Part shown: one piece after another, positions 22,801 to 31,262 of the stretch
Layout: the number at the start of each line of letters is the position of its first letter
How positions within the stretch are numbered: position 1 is the first letter of the stretch
Source: Closterium sp. Naga37s-1
Lineage: Eukaryota; Streptophyta; Zygnematophyceae; Desmidiales; Closteriaceae
Length of the DNA: 64,000 nucleotides
Assembly: GCA_947471745.1 (NCBI GenBank)
Contig: CANJKZ010000142.1
Location: forward strand, 558,001-622,000
Direction: 5' to 3'
The notes under the pieces: generated by a model
Seen by the model: the letters and a program-made list of their open reading frames with translations, nothing else
The model's database searches: none
What the model was told of the DNA's origin: nothing
Made by a program: the position numbers and the translations under genes

Positions 22801-25800
22801 AGTTGCTGCTGGCGCTGGTGCTGCCGCTTGGGGTACTGGTGCTGTCCCTGCTGTGTCTGGAGTCGCCGCGCGGCCTCGGCCGTACTTCGTTCCGCTCCTT
22901 AAGCAGGTTCTTGGTCTCCCGCCTTCTACTGGCCCTCCTCCTCCCTTAGAGAGTCCACAGCCTGTCCTGTCACAGTTGCAGTTACAGCCGGCCTCCCCAC
23001 TGCCCGCTCCTTCTCCCTACACTGGTCCTACTGGCGGTGGGAGCGGAGGTGGCGGCGGTGGAGGAGGAGGCGGCGGAGGAGGTGGAGCTGGTCGGGGTGG
23101 CGCTGCGCAGAGAGTCGGCTCCGGTGGTGGTCAGCGCCAGCAGCAGCAGCAGCAGCGCACTCGTGACATCCCCTCCCCTCAGCAGCTCCGTGAGTGGTAC
23201 GCTGCACGCCAGAGGGGTGGGGGTACTGGTCCGTGCACCTACGTCCTCCGCACCGGCGACCGCGCGGGTGAGCAGTGCGGGGGTGCGCACTCCACCCAGC
23301 GCTGCTTTGGCCGCCTGACGGACGCTTGGCGTCACCAGTTCCCTGAGGCCACTGAGATCCCCCGCTGGGGTGAGCTGTCTAGGGCAGGTGTGGCTGTCTT
23401 TGACCTTGACTTTGATGCTATTCTTGCTGCCATGTATACTGTGACTATTAGTGATGAGGGTGACTGTTACCGGTGTTTTCCGCCCGACCCGGGCATTGAG
23501 ACTGCTGCTCTAGGTACTGGTGAGGCTGCTGCTCTAGGTGCTAGCGAGGCTGCTGCTCTAGGTGCGTCTGCTCCCTCAGGTGCTGGTGAGTCTGCTCTCT
23601 CAGGTTCTGCGTCGGCCTCGGCCTCCCACACCTTCACCCTTGACTCGGGGGCTTCTCGCTCCTTCTTTCGAGACCGCACCACACTCACGCCGCTTGGCCG
23701 GCCAGTTGCGGTCTCTCTGGCAGACCCCTCTGGGGGTCCTGTCCTTGCTCACTTCTCCACTGTCCTCCCGTGTCCGGCGGCCCCCTCTGGCACCCTGTCT
23801 GGTCTTTACCTCCCCTCGTTCTCTACGAACTTGGTGAGTGGTGCTGACCTACAGGATGCGGGGGTTCACCAGTTCACTCCTGGGAGTCAGCGGGTGACCC
23901 ACTGCACGGACGCTCGGACTGGCCGACACCTGGCCACGTTTACCCGTCGGCCGGGGTCGAGCCTGTACACCCTGACCACTGCGTCTCCTCCAGTCACTGC
24001 GTCTGGTCAGGTAGCTGCGTCAGGTCAGGTGTTTGCTGCAGCGTCCAGGTCTGGTCCTGAGTCTGCCCCCTGTTCGTGTCGCCTCCTGTCTCACGAGACT
24101 CTCCTCTGGCACCACCGCCTTGGTCACCCCTCCCTGCTTCGTCTCCGAGGCATGGCCTCCCGTGTCCTTGTCTCTGGTCTTCCCCGGTCCCTCCCTCCCC
24201 TTCCTCCGGGGCCTGGCCCTACCTGCGTCCCCTGTGTCGAGGGGCGGCAGCGGGCTGCCCCTCACTCCTCCCAGTTTCCTCCGACAGAGGCCCCGCTGCA
24301 GACGCTTCACATGGACGTGTGGGGCCCGGCCCGCGTCCGTGGACAGGGTCACGAGCGCTACTTCCTGCTGGTGGTTGACGACTACTCGCGTTACACCACA
24401 GTCTTCCCCTTGCGCAGCAAGGGTGATGTCACTGAGGTGTTGATCGACTGGATCCGCGCAGCTCGTCTCCAGCTCAGGCAGAGCTTCGGTTCGGACTTTC
24501 CTGTTCTGCGTCTGCACTCTGACAGAGGTGGAGAGTTCTCCTCTGGCCTTCTGCGAGCCTACTGTCGAGCACGAGGCATCCGCCAGACCTTCACGCTTCC
24601 GGACTCTCCACAGCAAAATGGGATTGCTGAGCGCCGCATTGGCATGGTCATGGACGTCGCCCGTACGTCCATGATGCATGCGGCTGCCCCCCATTTTCTG
24701 TGGCCGTTTGCGGTTCGGTACGCGGCGCATCAGATCAACCTTCACCCTAGGGTCTCCAGACCGGAGACCTCCCCTGCTTTGCTGTGGACGGGGAAGGTTG
24801 GCGATGCGTCTGCGTTCCGTGTCTGGGGATCTCGGGCGTTTGTCCGCGACTTGTCTGCGGACAAGCTGTCCCCTCGTGCTGCTCCTTGCGTCTTCCTTGG
24901 CTTCCCCCCTGACGCGCCAGGGTGGCAGTTCTACCACCCCACCTCTCGCCGTGTTCTGTCCTCCCAGGACGTCACGTTTGACGAGTCGGTCCCCTACTAC
25001 CGCCTCTTCCCCTACCGCACTCCGTCCCTCCCCCCACCACCGCTCTTCCTTGTGCCAGGTCCCCCCCCGGTAGACCCCCTCCCCCCTCAGGGTCCTGCCC
25101 CTTCAGGTGTGTCCCAGGTAGACGCAGTCGAGCCTGTCGAGGTTACTGGTGACTCTGGGGGTGCTGAGCGTGTGGGTGCTACGCCTGGGGGTGCTGAGCC
25201 TGAGGGTGCTACTACTGGGGGTGCTGAGCCTGGGGGTGCTGAGCCTGGTGGTGCTACTACTGGAGGTGCTGAGCCTGGGGGTGCTGAGCCTGGGGGTGCT
25301 GAGCCTGGGGGTGCTACGCCTGGAGGTGCTGGGCCTAGGGGTGTGGAGCCTGAGGGAGCTGGGCCTGCTTGTGTGGCGTCTGGCGGTGCTGAGCCTGGAG
25401 GTTCTCCGGGTGCTTCGTCTCGGCGGGAGCCACTCTCTCCACAGGAGCTGCGCGAGTGGTTTGCCCGGCGCTGGAGGCGTGCTGCTGGAGCTGGAGGTTC
25501 TTCGGCTACTGAGGGTGCTGGTGCCGCGGGTCCCGGAGGTGCTCGTACTGGGAGTACTGGAGCTGCTGGGCCTGCGGGTACGACTGGAGCTGGAGCTGCT
25601 GAGGGTGTTGACGCTGAGGCTACTGCTGTCGGTCCTGGAGGCGGGCCTGCTGGGGGTGCTACTGGTACTGCTGGAGGTACTGGAGCTGGAGTTGCTGCTG
25701 GCGCTGGTGCTGCCGCTTGGGGTACTGGTGCTGTCCCTGCTGTGTCTGGAGTCGCCGCGCGGCCTCGGCCGTACTTCGTTCCGCTCCTTAAGCAGGTTCT

Positions 25801-27961
25801 TGGTCTCCCGCCTTCTACTGGCCCTCCTCCTCCCTTAGAGAGTCCACAGCCTGTCCTGTCACAGTTGCAGTTACAGCCGGCCTCCCCACTGCCCGCTCCT
25901 TCTCCCTACACTGGTCCTACTGGCGGTGGGAGCGGAGGTGGCGGCGGTGGAGGAGGAGGCGGCGGAGGAGGTGGAGCTGGTCGGGGTGGCGCTGCGCAGA
26001 GAGTCGGCTCCGGTGGTGGTCAGCGCCAGCAGCAGCAGCAGCAGCGCACTCGTGACATCCCCTCCCCTCAGCAGCTCCGTGAGTGGTACGCTGCACGCCA
26101 GAGGGGTGGGGGTACTGGTCCGTGCACCTACGTCCTCCGCACCGGCGACCGCGCGGGTGAGCAGTGCGGGGGTGCGCACTCCACCCAGCGCTGCTTTGGC
26201 CGCCTGACGGACGCTTGGCGTCACCAGTTCCCTGAGGCCACTGAGATCCCCCGCTGGGGTGAGCTGTCTAGGGCAGGTGTGGCTGTCTTTGACCTTGACT
26301 TTGATGCTATTCTTGCTGCCATGTATACTGTGACTATTAGTGATGAGGGTGACTGTTACCGGTGTTTTCCGCCCGACCCGGGCATTGAGACTGCTGCTCT
26401 AGGTACTGGTGAGGCTGCTGCTCTAGGTGCTAGCGAGGCTGCTGCTCTAGGTGCGTCTGCTCCCTCAGGTGCTGGTGAGTCTGCTCTCTCAGGTTCTGCG
26501 TCGGCCTCGGCCTCCCACACCTTCACCCTTGACTCGGGGGCTTCTCGCTCCTTCTTTCGAGACCGCACCACACTCACGCCGCTTGGCCGGCCAGTTGCGG
26601 TCTCTCTGGCAGACCCCTCTGGGGGTCCTGTCCTTGCTCACTTCTCCACTGTCCTCCCGTGTCCGGCGGCCCCCTCTGGCACCCTGTCTGGTCTTTACCT
26701 CCCCTCGTTCTCTACGAACTTGGTGAGTGGTGCTGACCTACAGGATGCGGGGGTTCACCAGTTCACTCCTGGGAGTCAGCGGGTGACCCACTGCACGGAC
26801 GCTCGGACTGGCCGACACCTGGCCACGTTTACCCGTCGGCCGGGGTCGAGCCTGTACACCCTGACCACTGCGTCTCCTCCAGTCACTGCGTCTGGTCAGG
26901 TAGCTGCGTCAGGTCAGGTGTTTGCTGCAGCGTCCAGGTCTGGTCCTGAGTCTGCCCCCTGTTCGTGTCGCCTCCTGTCTCACGAGACTCTCCTCTGGCA
27001 CCACCGCCTTGGTCACCCCTCCCTGCTTCGTCTCCGAGGCATGGCCTCCCGTGTCCTTGTCTCTGGTCTTCCCCGGTCCCTCCCTCCCCTTCCTCCGGGG
27101 CCTGGCCCTACCTGCGTCCCCTGTGTCGAGGGGCGGCAGCGGGCTGCCCCTCACTCCTCCCAGTTTCCTCCGACAGAGGCCCCGCTGCAGACGCTTCACA
27201 TGGACGTGTGGGGCCCGGCCCGCGTCCGTGGACAGGGTCACGAGCGCTACTTCCTGCTGGTGGTTGACGACTACTCGCGTTACACCACAGTCTTCCCCTT
27301 GCGCAGCAAGGGTGATGTCACTGAGGTGTTGATCGACTGGATCCGCGCAGCTCGTCTCCAGCTCAGGCAGAGCTTCGGTTCGGACTTTCCTGTTCTGCGT
27401 CTGCACTCTGACAGAGGTGGAGAGTTCTCCTCTGGCCTTCTGCGAGCCTACTGTCGAGCACGAGGCATCCGCCAGACCTTCACGCTTCCGGACTCTCCAC
27501 AGCAAAATGGGATTGCTGAGCGCCGCATTGGCATGGTCATGGACGTCGCCCGTACGTCCATGATGCATGCGGCTGCCCCCCATTTTCTGTGGCCGTTTGC
27601 GGTTCGGTACGCGGCGCATCAGATCAACCTTCACCCTAGGGTCTCCAGACCGGAGACCTCCCCTGCTTTGCTGTGGACGGGGAAGGTTGGCGATGCGTCT
27701 GCGTTCCGTGTCTGGGGATCTCGGGCGTTTGTCCGCGACTTGTCTGCGGACAAGCTGTCCCCTCGTGCTGCTCCTTGCGTCTTCCTTGGCTTCCCCCCTG
27801 ACGCGCCAGGGTGGCAGTTCTACCACCCCACCTCTCGCCGTGTTCTGTCCTCCCAGGACGTCACGTTTGACAAGTCGGTCCCCTACTACCGCCTCTTCCC
27901 CTACCGCACTCCGTCCCTCCCCCCACCACCGCTCTTCCTTGTGCCAGGTCCCCCCCGGTAG
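16802..27961 (+). CDS. Giant 3,719-residue ORF: gag C-terminus plus four protease-integrase modules
   Basis: The frame opens in gag (MYITLYYIVTRLPDSLRVV), passes a poly-Gly stretch, then repeats a 963-residue module almost four times. Each module has a Gly/Gln-rich segment, a variant zinc knuckle (C-x13-C-x3-H-x4-C), a protease (LDSGASRSFFRD), the pre-integrase HHRLGHPS and C-x2-C, an integrase core with D-D-E residues (HMDVWGP, HSDRGGEF, NGIAERR; in the first module near 18534, 18742 and 18853), and a GGAEPGGA-type linker. The modules start at 17257, 20146, 23035 and 25924. It ends in the fourth module because a C8 run has lost one C (27951-27957). Whether the fusion is translated is unknown. 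I treat it as an aberrant retroelement polyprotein, not a host gene. Confidence 0.9.
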   Translation: MYITLYYIVTRLPDSLRVVRDHFLSVCPTTLTVDLLEKSLLAAEKSIVDVGASRGDPRTPIFEGCSPSPLLPSVASAAAADLVGLESVGAASTPSGRRRPGKGKGGRGTGGASGGGGGGGGGGGGGGGGGGGGGGGGGVGGGSGGGGGGGGGGGSGGGGGGGGGGGGGGAGRGGAAQRVGSGGGQRQQQQQQRTRDIPSPQQLREWYAARQRGGGTGPCTYVLRTGDRAGEQCGGAHSTQRCFGRLTDAWRHQFPEATEIPRWGELSRAGVAVFDLDFDAILAAMYTVTISDEGDCYRCFPPDPGIETAALGTGEAAALGASEAAALGASAPSGAGESALSGSASASASHTFTLDSGASRSFFRDRTTLTPLGRPVAVSLADPSGGPVLAHFSTVLPCPAAPSGTLSGLYLPSFSTNLVSGADLQDAGVHQFTPGSQRVTHCTDARTGRHLATFTRRPGSSLYTLTTASPPVTASGQVAASGQVFAAASRSGPESAPCSCRLLSHETLLWHHRLGHPSLLRLRGMASRVLVSGLPRSLPPLPPGPGPTCVPCVEGRQRAAPHSSQFPPTEAPLQTLHMDVWGPARVRGQGHERYFLLVVDDYSRYTTVFPLRSKGDVTEVLIDWIRAARLQLRQSFGSDFPVLRLHSDRGGEFSSGLLRAYCRARGIRQTFTLPDSPQQNGIAERRIGMVMDVARTSMMHAAAPHFLWPFAVRYAAHQINLHPRVSRPETSPALLWTGKVGDASAFRVWGSRAFVRDLSADKLSPRAAPCVFLGFPPDAPGWQFYHPTSRRVLSSQDVTFDESVPYYRLFPYRTPSLPPPPLFLVPGPPPVDPLPPQGPAPSGVSQVDAVEPVEVTGDSGGAERVGATPGGAEPEGATTGGAEPGGAEPGGATTGGAEPGGAEPGGAEPGGATPGGAGPRGVEPEGAGPACVASGGAEPGGSPGASSRREPLSPQELREWFARRWRRAAGAGGSSATEGAGAAGPGGARTGSTGAAGPAGTTGAGAAEGVDAEATAVGPGGGPAGGATGTAGGTGAGVAAGAGAAAWGTGAVPAVSGVAARPRPYFVPLLKQVLGLPPSTGPPPPLESPQPVLSQLQLQPASPLPAPSPYTGPTGGGSGGGGGGGGGGGGGGAGRGGAAQRVGSGGGQRQQQQQQRTRDIPSPQQLREWYAARQRGGGTGPCTYVLRTGDRAGEQCGGAHSTQRCFGRLTDAWRHQFPEATEIPRWGELSRAGVAVFDLDFDAILAAMYTVTISDEGDCYRCFPPDPGIETAALGTGEAAALGASEAAALGASAPSGAGESALSGSASASASHTFTLDSGASRSFFRDRTTLTPLGRPVAVSLADPSGGPVLAHFSTVLPCPAAPSGTLSGLYLPSFSTNLVSGADLQDAGVHQFTPGSQRVTHCTDARTGRHLATFTRRPGSSLYTLTTASPPVTASGQVAASGQVFAAASRSGPESAPCSCRLLSHETLLWHHRLGHPSLLRLRGMASRVLVSGLPRSLPPLPPGPGPTCVPCVEGRQRAAPHSSQFPPTEAPLQTLHMDVWGPARVRGQGHERYFLLVVDDYSRYTTVFPLRSKGDVTEVLIDWIRAARLQLRQSFGSDFPVLRLHSDRGGEFSSGLLRAYCRARGIRQTFTLPDSPQQNGIAERRIGMVMDVARTSMMHAAAPHFLWPFAVRYAAHQINLHPRVSRPETSPALLWTGKVGDASAFRVWGSRAFVRDLSADKLSPRAAPCVFLGFPPDAPGWQFYHPTSRRVLSSQDVTFDESVPYYRLFPYRTPSLPPPPLFLVPGPPPVDPLPPQGPAPSGVSQVDAVEPVEVTGDSGGAERVGATPGGAEPEGATTGGAEPGGAEPGGATTGGAEPGGAEPGGAEPGGATPGGAGPRGVEPEGAGPACVASGGAEPGGSPGASSRREPLSPQELREWFARRWRRAAGAGGSSATEGAGAAGPGGARTGSTGAAGPAGTTGAGAAEGVDAEATAVGPGGGPAGGATGTAGGTGAGVAAGAGAAAWGTGAVPAVSGVAARPRPYFVPLLKQVLGLPPSTGPPPPLESPQPVLSQLQLQPASPLPAPSPYTGPTGGGSGGGGGGGGGGGGGGAGRGGAAQRVGSGGGQRQQQQQQRTRDIPSPQQLREWYAARQRGGGTGPCTYVLRTGDRAGEQCGGAHSTQRCFGRLTDAWRHQFPEATEIPRWGELSRAGVAVFDLDFDAILAAMYTVTISDEGDCYRCFPPDPGIETAALGTGEAAALGASEAAALGASAPSGAGESALSGSASASASHTFTLDSGASRSFFRDRTTLTPLGRPVAVSLADPSGGPVLAHFSTVLPCPAAPSGTLSGLYLPSFSTNLVSGADLQDAGVHQFTPGSQRVTHCTDARTGRHLATFTRRPGSSLYTLTTASPPVTASGQVAASGQVFAAASRSGPESAPCSCRLLSHETLLWHHRLGHPSLLRLRGMASRVLVSGLPRSLPPLPPGPGPTCVPCVEGRQRAAPHSSQFPPTEAPLQTLHMDVWGPARVRGQGHERYFLLVVDDYSRYTTVFPLRSKGDVTEVLIDWIRAARLQLRQSFGSDFPVLRLHSDRGGEFSSGLLRAYCRARGIRQTFTLPDSPQQNGIAERRIGMVMDVARTSMMHAAAPHFLWPFAVRYAAHQINLHPRVSRPETSPALLWTGKVGDASAFRVWGSRAFVRDLSADKLSPRAAPCVFLGFPPDAPGWQFYHPTSRRVLSSQDVTFDESVPYYRLFPYRTPSLPPPPLFLVPGPPPVDPLPPQGPAPSGVSQVDAVEPVEVTGDSGGAERVGATPGGAEPEGATTGGAEPGGAEPGGATTGGAEPGGAEPGGAEPGGATPGGAGPRGVEPEGAGPACVASGGAEPGGSPGASSRREPLSPQELREWFARRWRRAAGAGGSSATEGAGAAGPGGARTGSTGAAGPAGTTGAGAAEGVDAEATAVGPGGGPAGGATGTAGGTGAGVAAGAGAAAWGTGAVPAVSGVAARPRPYFVPLLKQVLGLPPSTGPPPPLESPQPVLSQLQLQPASPLPAPSPYTGPTGGGSGGGGGGGGGGGGGGAGRGGAAQRVGSGGGQRQQQQQQRTRDIPSPQQLREWYAARQRGGGTGPCTYVLRTGDRAGEQCGGAHSTQRCFGRLTDAWRHQFPEATEIPRWGELSRAGVAVFDLDFDAILAAMYTVTISDEGDCYRCFPPDPGIETAALGTGEAAALGASEAAALGASAPSGAGESALSGSASASASHTFTLDSGASRSFFRDRTTLTPLGRPVAVSLADPSGGPVLAHFSTVLPCPAAPSGTLSGLYLPSFSTNLVSGADLQDAGVHQFTPGSQRVTHCTDARTGRHLATFTRRPGSSLYTLTTASPPVTASGQVAASGQVFAAASRSGPESAPCSCRLLSHETLLWHHRLGHPSLLRLRGMASRVLVSGLPRSLPPLPPGPGPTCVPCVEGRQRAAPHSSQFPPTEAPLQTLHMDVWGPARVRGQGHERYFLLVVDDYSRYTTVFPLRSKGDVTEVLIDWIRAARLQLRQSFGSDFPVLRLHSDRGGEFSSGLLRAYCRARGIRQTFTLPDSPQQNGIAERRIGMVMDVARTSMMHAAAPHFLWPFAVRYAAHQINLHPRVSRPETSPALLWTGKVGDASAFRVWGSRAFVRDLSADKLSPRAAPCVFLGFPPDAPGWQFYHPTSRRVLSSQDVTFDKSVPYYRLFPYRTPSLPPPPLFLVPGPPR

Positions 27962-28811
27962 ACCCCCTCCCCCCTCAGGGTCCTGCCCCTTCAGGTGTGT
28001 CCCAGGTAGACGCAGTCGAGCCTGTCGAGGTTACTGGTGACTCTGGGGGTGCTGAGCGTGTGGGTGCTACGCCTGGGGGTGCTGAGCCTGAGGGTGCTAC
28101 TACTGGGGGTGCTGAGCCTGGGGGTGCTGAGCCTGGTGGTGCTACTACTGGAGGTGCTGAGCCTGGGGGTGCTGAGCCTGGGGGTGCTGAGCCTGGGGGT
28201 GCTACGCCTGGAGGTGCTGGGCCTAGGGGTGTGGAGCCTGAGGGAGCTGGGCCTGCTTGTGTGGCGTCTGGCGGTGCTGAGCCTGGAGGTTCTCCGGGTG
28301 CTTCGTCTCGGCGGGAGCCACTCTCTCCACAGGAGCTGCGCGAGTGGTTTGCCCGGCGCTGGAGGCGTGCTGCTGGAGCTGGAGGTTCTTCGGCTACTGA
28401 GGGTGCTGGTGCCGCGGGTCCCGGAGGTGCTCGTACTGGGAGTACTGGAGCTGCTGGGCCTGCGGGTACGACTGGAGCTGGAGCTGCTGAGGGTGTTGAC
28501 GCTGAGGCTACTGCTGTCGGTCCTGGAGGCGGGCCTGCTGGGGGTGCTACTGGTACTGCTAGAGGTACTGGAGCTGGAGTTGCTGCTGGCGCTGGTGCTG
28601 CCGCTTGGGGTACTGGTGCTGTCCCTGCTGTGTCTGGAGTCGCCGCGCGGCCTCGGCCGTACTTCGTTCCGCTCCTTCAGCAGGTTCTTGGTCTCCCGCC
28701 TTCTACTGGCCCTCCTCCTCCCTTAGAGAGTCCACAGCCTGTCCTGTCACAGTTGCAGTTACAGCCGGCCTCCCCACTGCCCGCTCCTTCTCCCTACACT
28801 GGTCCTACTGG
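17257..28811 (+). repeat. Four tandem copies of a 2,889-bp retrotransposon segment
   Basis: Copies 17257-20145, 20146-23034, 23035-25923 and 25924-28811 (the last 2,888 bp). The first three look identical. The fourth differs at a few sites: G to A near 27871, loss of one C near 27957, G to A near 28561, and CAG versus AAG near 28677. The junction joins the poly-Gly coding tract to the end of the linker (CCTACTGG|CGGTGGGAGC), with only TGG shared by the two ends. Confidence 0.95.
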
Positions 28812-29870
28812 AGGTCTTGCTGAGCGTCGTGAGCCTGCGTCGCGTCCTGCGTCGCCTGTCCGTACTGCTCGCGCTAGTGGTCGTGGTTCGCGTCAGCGTC
28901 CTCCTCCTGTCCCTGGCACGCACCGGATGTCTCTGCGTCCGTCCACTGCTCCTCTGCGTGCCCCTTTGCCTTCTCCTCCTGAGTCCTCTCTTCCTGCTCT
29001 TCCCGACCCAGAGTCGGACTCTCTTCGTGCTGCCAGTCCTACTGTCACGCGTCTCCTTGCTACTGTCGTCACTGACCCTTCCTTTGCGTCCACTGCTGCG
29101 TCTGCCCTAGTTGCTGAGCTCGTCGACTTTGCTGCTCGCTGTCGTCTAGACTACGCTGCTTGTCTTGTCGCTGAGTCTGAGTCTGTCTGTCCTCCGTCCG
29201 TCGGGGGTGAGTGTGCCCTTGGCACGGACGTCCTTGAGGACAGGCAGGAGGAGTTCCAGTGTTTGGCTGCTGCTTCACCTCATCTCGTGTCCGTACTGCT
29301 TACCCCTGAGGGAGACCCGGATGCACTTGACATCCCGACTCCGCGCTCTTACGCGGAGGCGATAGAGGGTCCCTACTCCTCTCAGTGGCAGGCAGCTATG
29401 GACACAGAGATGGCTTCCTGGAAGTCCACAGGTACCTACGTTGACGAGGTTCCCCCGCCTGGGGCGAACATCGTCAGTGGCATGTGGATTTTCAGGGTGA
29501 AGCGGCCGCCGGGTTCTCCGCCTGTCTTCAAGGCGCGTTACGTGGCTCGTGGCTTCAGTCAGCGGCAGGGAGTTGACTACTTTCAGACCTTCTCTCCCAC
29601 CCCGAAGATGACCACTCTTTGGGTACCGCTGCACATAGCTGCTCACCGTGACTACGAGCTGCACTCTCTTGACTTCAGCACTGCTTTCTTGCAGGGCAGC
29701 CTGCACGAGGAGATCTGGCTGCGTCGCCCACCTGGCTTCACTGGGTCTTTTCCTCCTGGCACCCAGTGGAGCCTCCGGCGGCCAGTCTACGGTCTCCGCC
29801 AGGCACCGCGTGAGTGGCACGACACACTGAGGACTACACTTGCGGCTCTTGGGTTTGCTCCCTCTACTGC
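27997..29870 (+). CDS. Element 3 linker and N-terminal reverse transcriptase
   Basis: After the one-base loss in copy 4, homology continues in this frame: GGAEPGGA linker, the ALVAELVDFAARCRLDYA block, then reverse transcriptase (GMWIFRVKRPPGSPP, FKARYVARGFSQ, LDFSTAFLQGSLHEEIW, VYGLRQAPREWHDTL) to APSTA at about 29870. The expected YVDD box and connection domain are missing. The sequence jumps directly to the segment before RNase H, and the ORF continues out of frame to 30120. Confidence 0.87.
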
Positions 29871-30407
29871 AGTACGTCGGGCATGGGGCTTGTGCTTGGA
29901 GGGCAGAGTCCAGTGGTCCTCACTGGGCACGCAGACGCTTCTTGGGCTGACGACCAGGCTACGCAGCGGTCGTCACAGGGTTACACCTTCAGCCTTGGTT
30001 CCGGCTCTGTTTCGTGGCGGGCTACCCGCTCGTCTTCTGTTCTCGGCTCCAGTTGTGAGGCTGAGATCTACGCCGGGGCCATGGCTGCACAGGAGCTTCG
30101 CTGGCTCACCTACCTGCTGACTGACCTCGGAGAGCCGCCTCGTTCTCCTCCAGTGCTGTACGTAGACAACAAGGCCATGCTGGCCTTGTGTCGAGAGCAG
30201 AGACTGGAGCACAGAACGAAGCACATTGCTCTCCGCTACTTCCTTGCTCGTGAGCTACAGCAGCGTGGTCAGCTGCGGCTTGCGTACGTGGCCTCTCAGG
30301 CCAACACTGCTGATATCTTCACCAAGGCACTTGCGCCTTGTGATCATCAGCGCTTCTGTAGTCAGCTGGGTCTTGTGCCCACCTTGCCTCACTTGCTCAC
30401 CCCTTGA
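29868..30407 (+). pseudogene. Element 3 RNase H
   Basis: Copia RNase H with its acidic residues in place (GHADASWAD, SSCEAEIYA, YVDNKAM) and the typical C-terminus ANTADIFTKAL...HLLTP, ending in TGA at 30405-30407. It lies in a different frame from the reverse transcriptase fragment because of the deletion at 29870. Confidence 0.85.
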
Positions 30408-30618
30408 CCTTGTTTGTACTGATGCATATATATATATACTCCTGCTCTTGCTTGTCTAGCCTTATATATATATATGTAATCCTGCATGTGAACTGGCCTT
30501 GTGGCCTTGAACTTGTGCTCGGAATGTGTGGTGACTTTGTGATCCACCCTGAGCTTGTTTTGCTTTGCTTGACTGGTCCTGTGACCCCTTGTTCTCCCCC
30601 ACTTTGCCTATGGGGGTG

Positions 30619-30743
30619 TGTCAGATTTATATGACATAGCTACTGTAGGCTATAGTGGGGTGGCACATATGGGGTACAGTTTTCTAGGGTTTGCTTTTTG
30701 TACCCAACTTTCACTTAGTCATTCCATTCCTCGTTTCTTCTCA
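30619..30743 (+). repeat. 3' LTR of element 3
   Basis: 125 bp, identical to 15227-15351, preceded by the polypurine tract TATGGGGGTG and followed by the CTGTC duplication. Confidence 0.95.
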
Positions 30744-30902
30744 CTGTCGCCGCTGGAGCTGCCGTGTACGCGGTGGACATAGCGTTGGTAGGAGAAGCAG
30801 AGCAGCCGAGTGATTTTCAAAAACTGCTGGCAGCAGTACCGCCCGAACTACACGAACTATTGAAACGGTATCCGGGGATTTTTCCTGACGATTTACCGGA
30901 GG
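30744..30902 (+). pseudogene. Gypsy-1 protease-RT linker segment
   Basis: A 159-bp piece stranded between element 3 and element F. It encodes the Leu/Pro-rich connector before reverse transcriptase (PELHELLKRYPGIFPDDLPE), open through both junctions when the insertions are removed. Confidence 0.85.
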
Positions 30903-31032
30903 TGTGAAAGTGAAAGCGAGGAATGAATGAACTAGCAAGCAGGTGGGTACAAGTAGGAAAACCTAGAAGTGTTGTACCCCATATGAACTACCCCACTACA
31001 GCCTACACAGACTATAGCATATAAGTTTGACA
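30903..31032 (-). repeat. 3' LTR of element F
   Basis: 130 bp; on the minus strand it runs TGTCAAAC...TTTCACA and is preceded by the polypurine tract (CTATGGGGGTG). Confidence 0.93.
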
Positions 31033-31262
31033 CACCCCCATAGGCAAAGTGGGGGAGAACAAGAGGTCACAAGACCAGTCAAGAAAGGCAAAGCAAGCTC
31101 AGGGTGGATCACGACGTCACCACACATTCTGAGCACAAGCAAATGGCCACAAGGCCAGTTCACATGCAGAGTTATATAAAGGAGAACAAGCAAAAACAGT
31201 GATCACAACCTAGCAAGTGTAAGCATGCAGGTATATGTATAGAGATCACAGTACAAGCAAAG

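Larger units (their letters stand above)
15227..30743 (+). mobile_element. Ty1/copia element 3 with quadruplicated internal segment
   Basis: 15.5 kb, flanked by the 5-bp duplication CTGTC (15222-15226 and 30744-30748), with 125-bp LTRs that I read as identical. Order: LTR, primer site, GC-rich leader, gag, four tandem 2,889-bp units each spanning zinc knuckle-protease-integrase-linker, then reverse transcriptase lacking YVDD, RNase H, polypurine tract (TATGGGGGTG), LTR. Identical LTRs mean a young insertion. Element size is about three times normal for copia because of the repeats; without them it would be about 6.8 kb. Confidence 0.93.

Noticed and set aside
18242..27826. Repeated 305-residue antisense ORFs opposite the integrase
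   Set aside because: They mirror the GC-rich integrase coding strand and recur only because the segment is tandemly repeated; no start context or domain.
16802..27961. Giant Gly-rich ORF as a host structural protein
   Set aside because: Each repeat contains copia protease and integrase motifs and lies between matching LTRs with a target duplication.
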